Below are positions 8,246-17,100 of a DNA stretch of 64,000 bases, in pieces; position 1 is the first letter of the stretch, and every line of letters starts with the position of its first letter. This DNA is from Prevotella sp. (GTDB lineage Bacteria; Bacteroidota; Bacteroidia; Bacteroidales; Bacteroidaceae), in NCBI GenBank assembly GCA_017960525.1, contig JAGCZA010000145.1:1-64000 (forward strand), read 5' to 3'. Below the pieces are notes generated by a model. It did not search any database. It was not told the DNA's origin and worked only from the letters and a program-made list of their open reading frames with translations. Both the position numbers and the translations under genes were made by a program.

Positions 8246-8303
8246 AAAGAACCGTTCTTTCTCTCAAATTCTCTCGAGAATTCAGGAGAAAGAACGGTTC
8301 TTT
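8246..8303. repeat. Nested foldback (18-bp outer and 7-bp inner stems)
   Basis: Perfect 18-bp arms at 8246-8263 (AAAGAACCGTTCTTTCTC) and 8286-8303 enclose a second inverted repeat, AATTCTC/GAGAATT (8267-8273 and 8276-8282). The outer arm is itself partly self-complementary (AAAGAAC-C-GTTCTTT). It lies about 65 bp after the CotH-like gene and could terminate its transcript, though no clear T-run follows. Confidence 0.75.
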
Positions 8304-8404
8304 CTTAGGGTATGGTTTACCCCCCTCTTTAGTCTGGACGGATTAAACATTCTCAAATCTTCCCCTTTCGCTCCAAATATGTGGAAGTTAAAATAATGAA
8401 TCCT

Positions 8405-8510
8405 CTTTAAAAAGTCCATACCCAACAATTCAATCGGATGGAACTCTCCTCCCCTCGAGGGGAGGGGAGACTATATGGCTTGTTTGTTGACGGTTGCGGA
8501 CTTTTTAAAG
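8405..8510. repeat. 106-bp element with 13-bp perfect terminal inverted repeats
   Basis: Arms CTTTAAAAAGTCC (8405-8417) and GGACTTTTTAAAG (8498-8510) are perfect complements. Inside is an 18-bp palindrome CCTCCCCTCGAGGGGAGG (8448-8465) of the GC-rich family also found at 12912-13013 and 33759-33860. No target-site duplication is evident. It could be a small non-autonomous element or a foldback carrying a repeat. The rest of the 8180-8651 gap holds only the nested hairpin and the rnhB promoter. Confidence 0.6.
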
Positions 8511-8539
8511 TGGTGTCAATTAATTATGTTTGAGGAAAA

Positions 8540-8571
8540 TTTGGCTGTTTGCCAATTATTTCGTAATTTTG
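8540..8571 (+). promoter_or_regulatory. rnhB promoter (-33 and -7 boxes)
   Basis: TTTG at 8540-8543 and TAATTTTG at 8564-8571 are separated by 20 bp, a full match to the Bacteroidota primary promoter. About 80 bp lie between the -7 box and the rnhB start codon. Confidence 0.75.
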
Positions 8572-8651
8572 CCACGATTTAGGCGAAGCGCTGGCCGTTT
8601 GGCCTTGGCCGGAGGTCAGCAGCTTCTCTGTTAACCGAGAATGAACAAAAT

Positions 8652-9278
8652 ATGGGAAAACCTAACGGAAAATTGCTGCAAAACCATTTTTATAAAGATT
8701 TGATAGAGGCTGGATGCGACGAGGCTGGACGTGGCTGTCTGGCTGGCAGCGTCTATGCCGCAGCCGTTATTCTGCCTGAAGACTACGAGAACCCATTGTT
8801 GAACGACTCGAAGCAGCTCACCGAAAAGCGGCGCTACGAACTGCGACCCATCATCGAGCGCGATGCCTTGTCCTGGGCTGTCGGCATCGTCACGCCCGAA
8901 GAGATTGACCGCATTAATATCCTGAACGCCAGTTTCCTTGCTATGCACCGCGCCCTCGACCAGTTGACGCTTCGCCCCCAGGCTGTCATTGTAGACGGCA
9001 ACCGCTTCCGCAAATACCACGACCTGCCCTATACCACTATTATAAAGGGCGACGGCAAATATCTCTCCATAGCAGCCGCCAGCATACTGGCCAAGACTTA
9101 CCGCGACGACTATATGAACCGGCTGGCTGAGGAGTTCCCTCAATATGGCTGGCAGCAAAACAAAGGCTATCCGACACGCCAACATCGGGAGGCCATACGC
9201 CAATACGGTACCACCCCTTACCACCGTATGAGTTACAACCTGCTGGGCGACGGCCAGCTCACCATTCCCTTTGAATAA
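8652..9278 (+). CDS. rnhB: Ribonuclease HII
   Basis: 208 residues, usual length for the family. It removes ribonucleotides and RNA from RNA-DNA hybrids during replication and repair. The metal-binding signature [12 protein letters not shown] (from about residue 21, acidic residues D23 and E24) is present, then [12 protein letters not shown], then the third acidic region AVIVDGNRF, and the C-terminal [11 protein letters not shown]. The start at 8652 ([10 protein letters not shown]) follows a full promoter. An ATG at 8641 is in another frame. The dihydrouridine synthase gene starts 5 nt downstream, so the two probably share a transcript. Confidence 0.95.
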   Translation: MGKPNGKLLQNHFYKDLIEAGCDEAGRGCLAGSVYAAAVILPEDYENPLLNDSKQLTEKRRYELRPIIERDALSWAVGIVTPEEIDRINILNASFLAMHRALDQLTLRPQAVIVDGNRFRKYHDLPYTTIIKGDGKYLSIAAASILAKTYRDDYMNRLAEEFPQYGWQQNKGYPTRQHREAIRQYGTTPYHRMSYNLLGDGQLTIPFE

Positions 9279-9283
9279 AGACT

Positions 9284-10318
9284 ATGAGAATCGGCACGAT
9301 AGAATTTGGAGAAAAGCCCGTATTCCTGGCCCCTATGGAGGATGTCACCGATGTGGGGTTCCGCCTGCTGTGCAAGCGCTATGGGGCGGCTATGGTCTAT
9401 ACCGAGTTCGTTTCTGCCGAGGCTCTGGTTCGCGATGTCGCCTCCACCGTCCGCAAGTTGCAGATCAGCGACGAGGAGCGGCCTGTAGGCATACAAATCT
9501 ATGGCCGCGATGTCGATGCGATGGTCGAGGCTGCCAAGATTGTCGAGCAGGCCGGGCCTGATTTGATAGACCTTAACTTTGGCTGCCCGGTGAAGAAAGT
9601 GGCAGGCAAGGGCGCTGGGGCCGGCATGTTGCAGAACATCCCCAAAATGCTCGACATCACGCGCCGTGTGGTCGATGCCGTCAAGTTGCCGGTCACGGTG
9701 AAGACACGCCTGGGGTGGAACCATGAGCAACTCATCATCACCGAACTGGCAGAGCAGTTGCAGGACTGCGGCATACAGGCACTGACCATCCACGGGCGGA
9801 CACGCTCGCAGATGTATACAGGCGAGGCCGACTGGACGCTCATTGGCGAGGTGAAGCGCAATCCGCGCATCACCATCCCCATCATCGGAAACGGCGACAT
9901 CACCTCGCCTGAAAAGGCCCGCCAGGCTTTCGACGACTATGGCGTGGATGCCATTATGGTGGGGCGTGCCACCTTCGGCTGTCCTTGGATATTCCAGGAA
10001 ATCCGACAGGCTCTCTCATCTCTCAACCCCCAACTCTCAACTCTCAACTCTCCGCTCGGCTCCGCCGCTTTGCACAGCAAAGAACCCTCTACTCTCAACT
10101 TCAACGACAAGCTGGATATCATTGAAGAACTGCTCAACATCAATGTGGAGCGCATTGACGAGACACGCGGCATCCTGCACACGCGCCGCCACTTGGCCGC
10201 CACCCCCATTTTCAAGGCCATTCCCAACTTCCGGCAGACACGCATTGCCATGCTCCGGGCCACAACGAAGACCGAGCTGGTGGAAATATTGGAACAGACA
10301 AGAACCTTATTAGGATGA
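9284..10318 (+). CDS. tRNA-dihydrouridine synthase, DusB-like
   Basis: 344 residues. The FMN enzyme reduces uridines in tRNA. Visible motifs are FLAPMEDVTDVGFR at the start of the TIM barrel, DLNFGCPVKKVAGKGAGAG with catalytic C101, LTIHGRTRSQMYTG, and the phosphate-binding GNGDITSPEKA and AIMVGRATFG. The helical C-terminal domain follows. Between them, residues about 244-273 (SSLNPQLSTLNSPLGSAAL and following) are low-complexity, absent from typical homologues as I remember them, and encoded by heptanucleotide repeats. The stop overlaps the next start by 4 nt (ATGA), so it is co-translated with the regulator downstream. Confidence 0.92.
   Translation: MRIGTIEFGEKPVFLAPMEDVTDVGFRLLCKRYGAAMVYTEFVSAEALVRDVASTVRKLQISDEERPVGIQIYGRDVDAMVEAAKIVEQAGPDLIDLNFGCPVKKVAGKGAGAGMLQNIPKMLDITRRVVDAVKLPVTVKTRLGWNHEQLIITELAEQLQDCGIQALTIHGRTRSQMYTGEADWTLIGEVKRNPRITIPIIGNGDITSPEKARQAFDDYGVDAIMVGRATFGCPWIFQEIRQALSSLNPQLSTLNSPLGSAALHSKEPSTLNFNDKLDIIEELLNINVERIDETRGILHTRRHLAATPIFKAIPNFRQTRIAMLRATTKTELVEILEQTRTLLG
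10013..10098. repeat. Heptanucleotide repeat tract inside the dus gene
   Basis: Six tandem 7-mers run from 10013 to 10054 (CTCTCAT, CTCTCAA, CCCCCAA, CTCTCAA, CTCTCAA, CTCTCCG). A spacer (CGGCTCCGCCGCTTTGCACA) follows, and one more CTCTCAA lies at 10092-10098. The tract is in frame and adds about 30 residues between the barrel and the helical domain. Confidence 0.8.
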
Positions 10319-12699
10319 ACAGACGATTAAAACTGAAACTATTGGCAGCCGCGCTGTTGCTCACCCCCACTTTGAGGGCTCAGACGGCTATGGAACTGCA
10401 CCGCTACGACGAGACAAATAGTGCCCTTGAAGGCCACACCACACAGATATTGCAGGACAGGCAGGGATTCCTCTGGATTTCTACCTGGAACGGCATCTAT
10501 CGCTTTGACGGCTACGAGTTCAGGCGCATCAAGCCACATCCCGACGACGACTGCTCGATGACCAGCGACCGCATACGCGACATTTGGCTGGCAAAGAATG
10601 GCGACATCTATGTGCGCAACGACGAGACGCTGTTCTACTTCAGCACCACTACCTATCATTTCCGCAATCTTAATGGTGAAGAGGAACAGCGCGAGGCCGA
10701 GCAGCAGCGCGACGACCAGCCCACACGCGGACAGCTGACCGAAGGCCGCGTGGAGTACACCGACCCGCAGGGCCTCCAATGGCGGTTCTATAAAGATGCC
10801 CTCTACTGTATGAGCCGTGTTGAGTCGCCGGCACAACCCATCCCAATTGAGTCACCCGCCATAGTCCATTGTCTGGAAAAAGACAGCAAAAAGCGGGTGT
10901 GGATGGGCACAAAGGAAGACACCGCTCTCCGTCTGCTAGACCAGGAAGGGAGAGTGCTGGGGTTCATACGCCCCGACGGCACATTGTCACCCTCCTATTG
11001 CTCTTTCGGCCATGCCGTCTACAGTATGACGGAGACACGTGACGGCCATATCTGGATAGGAACCAAGCCTGACGGTCTCTTCAGGCTCACAGAGATTTCC
11101 CCGTCACGTTTTACCGTTGAGCATCTGGCAGACCTTCAAAATGCCAGCATCTACGGTATTGCAGAAGACCGTCAGGGGCGTCTCTGGATTTCCACCCTGG
11201 GCGACGGCATCGCCTGCATAGAGAATCCGGGTGACAGCAAGCCAACAGTCGTCTGGCCTATGCCTGGTTTCCCGACCGACAAATGCCAGCGTGTCCGGCA
11301 TATCCATATCACGCCGCAAGGCTTCCTTCTGGCTGCCACTACCGAGGGGCTGCTTGTGGGCAAGGCAGAGGCCAATGCCCGCGACAGCCAGTTCCGCCTC
11401 GTTGTGAAAGACCCCAACGACTCCACCAGCCTCAGCTGCAATGCCGTGATGGACATAGTGGAAACTTACGATAACCGCATTTTCGTTTGCACGGAGACTG
11501 GCGGTATCAGCGAAATTGTCACCCCTGACCTGACGGCAGAAAAGCTTCAGTTCCGCCGCTATGACATAGCCAATGGTCTGCTCCCCACCGATATGACCAT
11601 TGCCATGACCCTTACGAATGACAACCACCTTATAGTCACCAGCACGACAAAGGTTGTCAATATTGACCTTGCACACAACACTTTCGAGAGCCTTGGCCAC
11701 CATTTCTTCCACCACGTCTACCACTTCAGCGAGGTGCGCCCGTTGATGCTCGATGGCGATTGGCTCTTCGGCACACTCGAAGGAGCATTCCTCCTGCCCG
11801 CCAATTCCGCCCAACACAGCAACTACCAGCCGCCCCTGCACCTCACCAGCGTGACCTTCTCCGACAACAGGCAGATGCTGGCCGTGACCTCGCTCGACAC
11901 CTTGCGGCTGGCTCCCGACGAGCGCAGCGTGACCATCCAGTTTGCCGCTCTTGACTATGTAGACCCTCAGGTCATTAACTATCAGTATATGCTGGAGACC
12001 GACTCGCCTGGGAAGTGGATTAACCTGGGCCAGGCCCACTCCATCACCCTTCCCGAACTGGCTCCTGGCACCTACCGCCTGTCTGTGCGCTCTACCAATG
12101 CAGAGAGAATGTGGACCAACAACACTCGTACCCTTGTCATCATTGCCGAGCCAGCTTTCTGGGAAACCCTTTGGTTCCGCGTGCTGGTGGCTTTGGCCGT
12201 GCTCGCTGTCATCGGCGGCATCGTCTATACCGTTTTCTACATTAAAGCCATCAACCGCCGCCAGCACGAGACACTGGCCAAATATCTGGCATTGTTGGAA
12301 GAAAAGGAGAATGAGAACAGCCCCTCTCCTCTTACTCATACCCTCGAGGAGGAAGGGAAGGACCCGCTCTCCGATCCCTTTATGCAGCGTGTACTTGCTT
12401 TCGTGGAGCAGAACCTGGACAACAGCGGTGCCGACATAGGCCAGATGGCCGATGCGTGTGCCGTCAGCCGTTCCGTGTTGCAGCGTAAGATGAAGCAATT
12501 AATGGGCGTCACGCCAGTCGATTTCCTGCGTGAGGCACGTCTGAAGCGGGCCTGCCAGATGTTGCGCTCCACCGACCTGACCGTTTCCGAGGTGGCCTAC
12601 CGTTGCGGCTTCAGCGACCCGAAGTATTTCAGCCGTTGCTTCAAGCAGTCCATCGGCCTCTCTCCCACCGAGTACAAGGGGCAGGCGCAATTGCCGTAA
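10315..12699 (+). CDS. Membrane-spanning sensor/regulator: periplasmic propeller, Y_Y_Y and AraC-type DNA-binding domain
   Basis: 794 residues. A signal peptide (1-22) leads into a large periplasmic region with two-component-regulator propeller repeats such as ILQDRQGFLWISTWNGIYRF and IAEDRQGRLWISTLGDGI. A Y_Y_Y-type domain (about 530-600) precedes one transmembrane helix (about 617-640, WFRVLVALAVLAVIGGIVYT). The cytoplasmic part is an AraC-family DNA-binding domain (about 690-790, SVLQRKMKQLMGVTPVDFLR and YRCGFSDPKYFSRCFKQ). No histidine kinase or receiver is present, unlike the hybrid two-component systems of the phylum; SusR has the same layout. It probably senses a saccharide or other periplasmic ligand, but no polysaccharide locus is adjacent. 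A low-complexity linker (about 663-680) may derive from a repeat. Confidence 0.88.
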   Translation: MNRRLKLKLLAAALLLTPTLRAQTAMELHRYDETNSALEGHTTQILQDRQGFLWISTWNGIYRFDGYEFRRIKPHPDDDCSMTSDRIRDIWLAKNGDIYVRNDETLFYFSTTTYHFRNLNGEEEQREAEQQRDDQPTRGQLTEGRVEYTDPQGLQWRFYKDALYCMSRVESPAQPIPIESPAIVHCLEKDSKKRVWMGTKEDTALRLLDQEGRVLGFIRPDGTLSPSYCSFGHAVYSMTETRDGHIWIGTKPDGLFRLTEISPSRFTVEHLADLQNASIYGIAEDRQGRLWISTLGDGIACIENPGDSKPTVVWPMPGFPTDKCQRVRHIHITPQGFLLAATTEGLLVGKAEANARDSQFRLVVKDPNDSTSLSCNAVMDIVETYDNRIFVCTETGGISEIVTPDLTAEKLQFRRYDIANGLLPTDMTIAMTLTNDNHLIVTSTTKVVNIDLAHNTFESLGHHFFHHVYHFSEVRPLMLDGDWLFGTLEGAFLLPANSAQHSNYQPPLHLTSVTFSDNRQMLAVTSLDTLRLAPDERSVTIQFAALDYVDPQVINYQYMLETDSPGKWINLGQAHSITLPELAPGTYRLSVRSTNAERMWTNNTRTLVIIAEPAFWETLWFRVLVALAVLAVIGGIVYTVFYIKAINRRQHETLAKYLALLEEKENENSPSPLTHTLEEEGKDPLSDPFMQRVLAFVEQNLDNSGADIGQMADACAVSRSVLQRKMKQLMGVTPVDFLREARLKRACQMLRSTDLTVSEVAYRCGFSDPKYFSRCFKQSIGLSPTEYKGQAQLP

Positions 12700-12829
12700 T
12701 GTCTTTGGGCAAGTTCTTCCCACAGCATAGAGAGAGATTTGCACGGATTGGTCACTATGCCAACCCGTGCTTTTTTCATCGGAAGTTGTTTCACCTTTTC
12801 CCTTTAACCGACAAGAAAGGGTGGAAATC

Positions 12830-12861
12830 TTTGGCCGTTTCAGTTTTTCTTTGTAATTTTG
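12830..12861 (+). promoter_or_regulatory. Promoter of the BspA-like gene, about 200 bp upstream
   Basis: TTTG (12830-12833), 20-bp spacer, TAATTTTG (12854-12861): a full consensus match. The start codon of the BspA-like gene is at 13060, so the transcript would carry a leader of about 190 nt that includes the whole repeat element at 12912-13013. Confidence 0.7.
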
Positions 12862-12911
12862 CAGCAAACTTTTCGAATAAGACGAAAACAAACAGGGATA
12901 ATAACAATACT

Positions 12912-13013
12912 GACCCCACCCCCAACCCCTCCCCTACAAGGGAGGGGAGTTCCTGCGGATAGGTCGGCGGTGGCAATTCCCCTCCCTTCAAGGGGAGGGG
13001 CAGGGGTGGGGTC
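12912..13013. repeat. GC-rich composite palindromic repeat (BIME-like)
   Basis: Two hairpins, CCCTCCC-type arms at about 12929-12948 and 12979-12999, lie inside an outer inverted repeat: GACCCCACCCCC at the left end and GGGGTGGGGTC at the right end. Related copies lie at 33759-33860 and, as a single palindrome, at 8448-8465. The element occupies most of the non-coding gap between the AraC-type regulator and the BspA-like gene (12700-13059); the remainder holds the promoter and nothing else I can see. Confidence 0.8.
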
Positions 13014-13059
13014 TGTATCCTTTATTTATATAGAAGCATCTAAATTAAACTCTTCAATT

Positions 13060-14124
13060 ATGAATAAGCAAATTCTTATACTCGCGCTCCTGCTGTCGGT
13101 GACAACAAGCGCTTTCGCCGTAGAAGCAGAAATCGACGGCCTGTGGTATGAAATTGTTACGAAAGGAAAAGTGGCCACGGTTATCCAGTACAAAAACGAC
13201 AACAAGTATAGTGGCAACATTGTGATTCCCGAGACTGTTGTGTACGAAGGGGCCACCTGTAGCGTGACGGGCATAGGAGACTGGGCTTTCCTATATTGCA
13301 TCGGCCTGACCTCCGTCACGATTGGCAACAGCGTGACGAGCATAGGAGGTTCTGCTTTCCGTGGTTGCAGCGGCCTGACCTCCGTCACGATTCCTGGCAA
13401 CGTGACGAGCATAGGAGACCATGCTTTCCTGGATTGCAGCGGCCTGACCTTCGTCACGATTCCCAACAGCGTGACGAGCATAGGAGGCTCTGCTTTCTCT
13501 GGTTGCAGCGGCCTGACCTCCGTCACGATTCCCAACAGCGTGACGAGCATAGGAGGCTATGCTTTCTATAATTGTAGCGGCCTGACAACCATTACCATCG
13601 GTAGTGGCGTGAATGAAATACTTTGGTTTGCCTTTGCAAAATGTGAAGAACTGACTGATGTGTATTGTTATGCGGAGAATGTGCCATCAACAAAAAGTAA
13701 CGCCTTCGAGGGTTCCTACATCGACTACGCCACGTTGTATGTTCCAACGGCCTCCATTGATGCCTATAAGGCTGTGGAACCTTGGAAGAGTTTCAAGGAA
13801 ATTGTGTCATTACCCGAGAAATGCGCTACGCCTGCCATCGCCTTCGTGGATAGCAAAATGAAGTTCAGTTGCGAGACAGAGGGCGTGGAGTATGTGTATG
13901 ACATCAAGAATGTGGACGTCAAGGCAGGAACAGGTAATGATGTGAACATAGCAGGTACATACATCGTCACAGTCTACGCCACGAAGGACGGCTACGACAA
14001 TAGCGACGTGGCCACTATGGAGTTCACTCTCGGCCCAGGCGGCGAGGTCTGCGACACGAACAAAGACGGGAAGGTTGATGTGGCCGACATTGCCACCATC
14101 ATCAGCAGAATGGCAGGATATTAA
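13060..14124 (+). CDS. Secreted BspA-type leucine-rich repeat protein with C-terminal dockerin-like repeat
   Basis: 354 residues from the ATG at 13060 (MNKQILILALLLSVTTSAFA, a signal peptide). A frame open back to 12859 would translate the GC-rich repeat and is rejected. Residues about 75-185 hold 23-residue LRR_5 repeats of the form SVTIPNSVTSIGGSAFSGC, encoded by almost identical 69-bp units (13303, 13372, 13441, 13510, 13579). A domain of about 75 residues follows, then a single calcium-loop repeat at the end, DTNKDGKVDVADIATIISRM, like half a dockerin. BspA-type proteins are surface adhesins; the terminal repeat is common on secreted Prevotella-type proteins. The near-identical DNA repeats could recombine and change repeat number. 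Confidence 0.88.
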   Translation: MNKQILILALLLSVTTSAFAVEAEIDGLWYEIVTKGKVATVIQYKNDNKYSGNIVIPETVVYEGATCSVTGIGDWAFLYCIGLTSVTIGNSVTSIGGSAFRGCSGLTSVTIPGNVTSIGDHAFLDCSGLTFVTIPNSVTSIGGSAFSGCSGLTSVTIPNSVTSIGGYAFYNCSGLTTITIGSGVNEILWFAFAKCEELTDVYCYAENVPSTKSNAFEGSYIDYATLYVPTASIDAYKAVEPWKSFKEIVSLPEKCATPAIAFVDSKMKFSCETEGVEYVYDIKNVDVKAGTGNDVNIAGTYIVTVYATKDGYDNSDVATMEFTLGPGGEVCDTNKDGKVDVADIATIISRMAGY

Positions 14125-14133
14125 ATTGATTTA

Positions 14134-17100
14134 ATGGAAGACTTTATTCATTTACACGTACATACTTACTATAGTATACTGGACGGGCAGTCGAGCATTA
14201 AGCGGCTGGTGGACAAGGCTTTGAAGGACGGGATGAAGGGCATGGCCGTGACCGACCACGGGGATATGTTCGGCATCAAGGAGTTTCACGACATCTGCAA
14301 CGATGTGAACGCCAAGCGCAAGAAGGAGGGGCTGGAACCGTTCAAGCCTATCTTCGGCTGCGAGATGTACGTGTCGAAATACGGCCCGAAGGAGCAGAAG
14401 AATGGCAAGCAGGACCAGAGTGGCTACCACCTCATTGTGCTGGCCAAGAACTATCAGGGCTACAAGAACCTGATTAAGTTGGTGTCGCGCTCGTGGGTGG
14501 ACGGCTACTATATGCGTCCGCGTACCGACCGCGCCGACCTGGAGCGCTATCATGAGGGGCTGATTGTCTGTTCGGCCTGCTTGGCCGGCGAGGTGCCCAG
14601 GAAGATTCTGAACGGCGATATGGCGGGTGCCCGCGAGGCCATTGAGTGGTATCGCAACCTCTTCGGCGACGACTACTACCTGGAACTGATGCGCCACGAG
14701 GTGAAAGACCCCAGCATCCGAGCCAACCGCGAGACGTTCCCCTTGCAGCAGAAGGCCAACAAGGTGCTCATCGAACTGGCCCGCGAGTACGGCATCAAAC
14801 TGGTCTGCACCAATGACGCCCACTTTGTGGACGAGGAGAACGCCGAGGCCCACGACCATCTGCTCTGCCTCTCCACGGGCAAGGACCTTGACGACCCGTC
14901 GCGTATGCTCTACTCCAAGCAGGAATGGTTCAAGACGCGGGCGGAGATGAACGAGGTGTTCAGCGACATTCCCGAAGCGCTGTCGAACACGTTGGAGATT
15001 CTGGACAAGGTGGAGGTCTATTCGCTTGACCACGACCCCATTATGCCCTTCTTCCCCATCCCTGAGAGTTTCGGCACCGAGGAGGAGTGGCGGCAGAAGT
15101 TCTCCGAGGAAGACCTCTACCGCGAGTTCACCTCCGACGAGAACGGCGAGAATCCGCTTCCTCCCGATGTGGCCGACAAGAAGATAGCCAAACTGGGCGG
15201 CTACGAGAAAATATACCGCATCAAGTTCGAGGCCGACTACTTGGCCAAACTGGCCTATATCGGCGCGAAGAAACGCTACGGCGACCCGCTTTCCAAGGAG
15301 GTGGACGACCGCATCCGCTTCGAACTCCACATTATGAAGACGATGGGCTTCCCAGGCTACTTCCTCATCGTGCAGGACTTCATCAACTCCGCCCGCGACG
15401 AACTGGACGTGATGGTGGGGCCTGGGCGCGGAAGTGCCGCCGGGAGCGTGGTGGCCTACTGTCTGGGCATCACCAAGATTGACCCGCTGAAGTACGACCT
15501 GCTGTTCGAGCGTTTCCTGAATCCCGACCGTATCTCCCTGCCCGATATTGACACCGACTTCGACGACGACGGTCGCGGGCGCGTGCTGAAGTGGGTGGAA
15601 GACAAGTACGGGCACGAGAACTGCGCGCACATCATCACCTACGCCTCGATGGCCACGAAGAACTCCATCAAGGACGTGGCCCGCGTGGAGAAACTTCCCC
15701 TTGCGGAGTCGAACCGTCTGTGCAAGGCCATCCCCGACCGTCTGCCCGAAGTGGACGGCAAGACGCCGAAGATGAACCTGACCAACGCCATCAAGGCTGT
15801 GCCCGAACTGCGTGAGGCAGAGGCTTCGACCGACCCCGTCCTGGCCAATACCATCAAGTATGCCAAGATGTTGGAGGGGACTGTCCGAGGCACGGGCATA
15901 CACGCCTGCGGTTTCATCATCTGCCGCGACCCCATCAGCGACTGGGTGCCCGTCAGCACCGCCGACGACCCCGACTTCAAGGACACAAAGACGAATTGCA
16001 CGCAATACGACGGCCACGTCATCGAGTCTACAGGCCTTATCAAGATGGACTTCTTAGGGCTGAAGACACTATCGGAGTTGAAGGAGGCCTGCGCCAACAT
16101 CAAGCAGACGCGAGGCATCGAGGTGGACTTGGACAATATTCCCATAGACGACCCCAAGACATACGAACTCTACCAGCAGGGCCGCACCATCGGCACATTC
16201 CAGTTCGAGTCGGCTGGTATGCAGAAGCATCTGCGCGACCTGAAACCTACCGTCTTTGAAGACCTTATTGCTATGAACGCCCTCTACCGTCCTGGGCCTA
16301 TGGAGTATATCCCTTCGTTTATCCGAAGGAAGCACGGCGAGGAACCTATCACCTACGACATCCCCGTGATGGAGCAATACCTGAAGGACACCTACGGTAT
16401 CACCGTCTATCAGGAGCAGGTGATGCTGCTCTCCCGTCTGCTGGCCAACTTCACCCGAGGTGAGAGCGACGCCCTCCGCAAGGCTATGGGTAAGAAGAAG
16501 AAGGACATCGTCGATGCGATGAAGCCCAAGTTCATCGAAGGCGGGCAGAAGAACGGCTACGACGCGAAAGTGCTCGACAAGATTTGGGGCGACTGGGAGG
16601 CGTTTGCCTCGTATGCCTTCAACAAGAGCCACGCCGCCTGCTACTCGTGGGTGGCTTACCAGACGGCCTACTTGAAGGCCAACTATCCCGCCGAGTTTAT
16701 GGCCGCCATTATGACGCGCCGCCGCGACCAGATTACGGAAATCACGAAACTGATGGACGAGTGCAAGCAAATGGGAATTGCCACTCTGGGCCCCGACGTG
16801 AACGAGTCGTACCTGAAGTTCGGTGTGAACAAGAAGGGCGAGATACGCTTCGGCCTGGCCGCCATCAAGGGAATGGGCGACGGTGCCGCCAACGCCATTA
16901 TCGACGAGCGCGAGAAGAACGGCCCCTACAAGGACATCTTCGACTTCTGCCAGCGTGTGCCGTCAACCAGCGTCAACCGCAAGGCTTACGAGTCGCTGGC
17001 TCTTAGTGGCGGCTTCGACGGCTTCGGCATTCGCCGTGAGTCCTTCTTTGCCGAGAATGTCAAGGGCGAAGTGTTCCTCGACACGCTTGTGCGCTATGGC

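Noticed and set aside
12859..13059. N-terminal extension of the BspA-like gene
   Set aside because: It would translate the GC-rich repeat and precede a good signal peptide; ATG at 13060 is preferred.
14152..16017. 621-codon open frame opposite dnaE
   Set aside because: Antisense shadow of dnaE, rich in Val/His/Leu without motifs.
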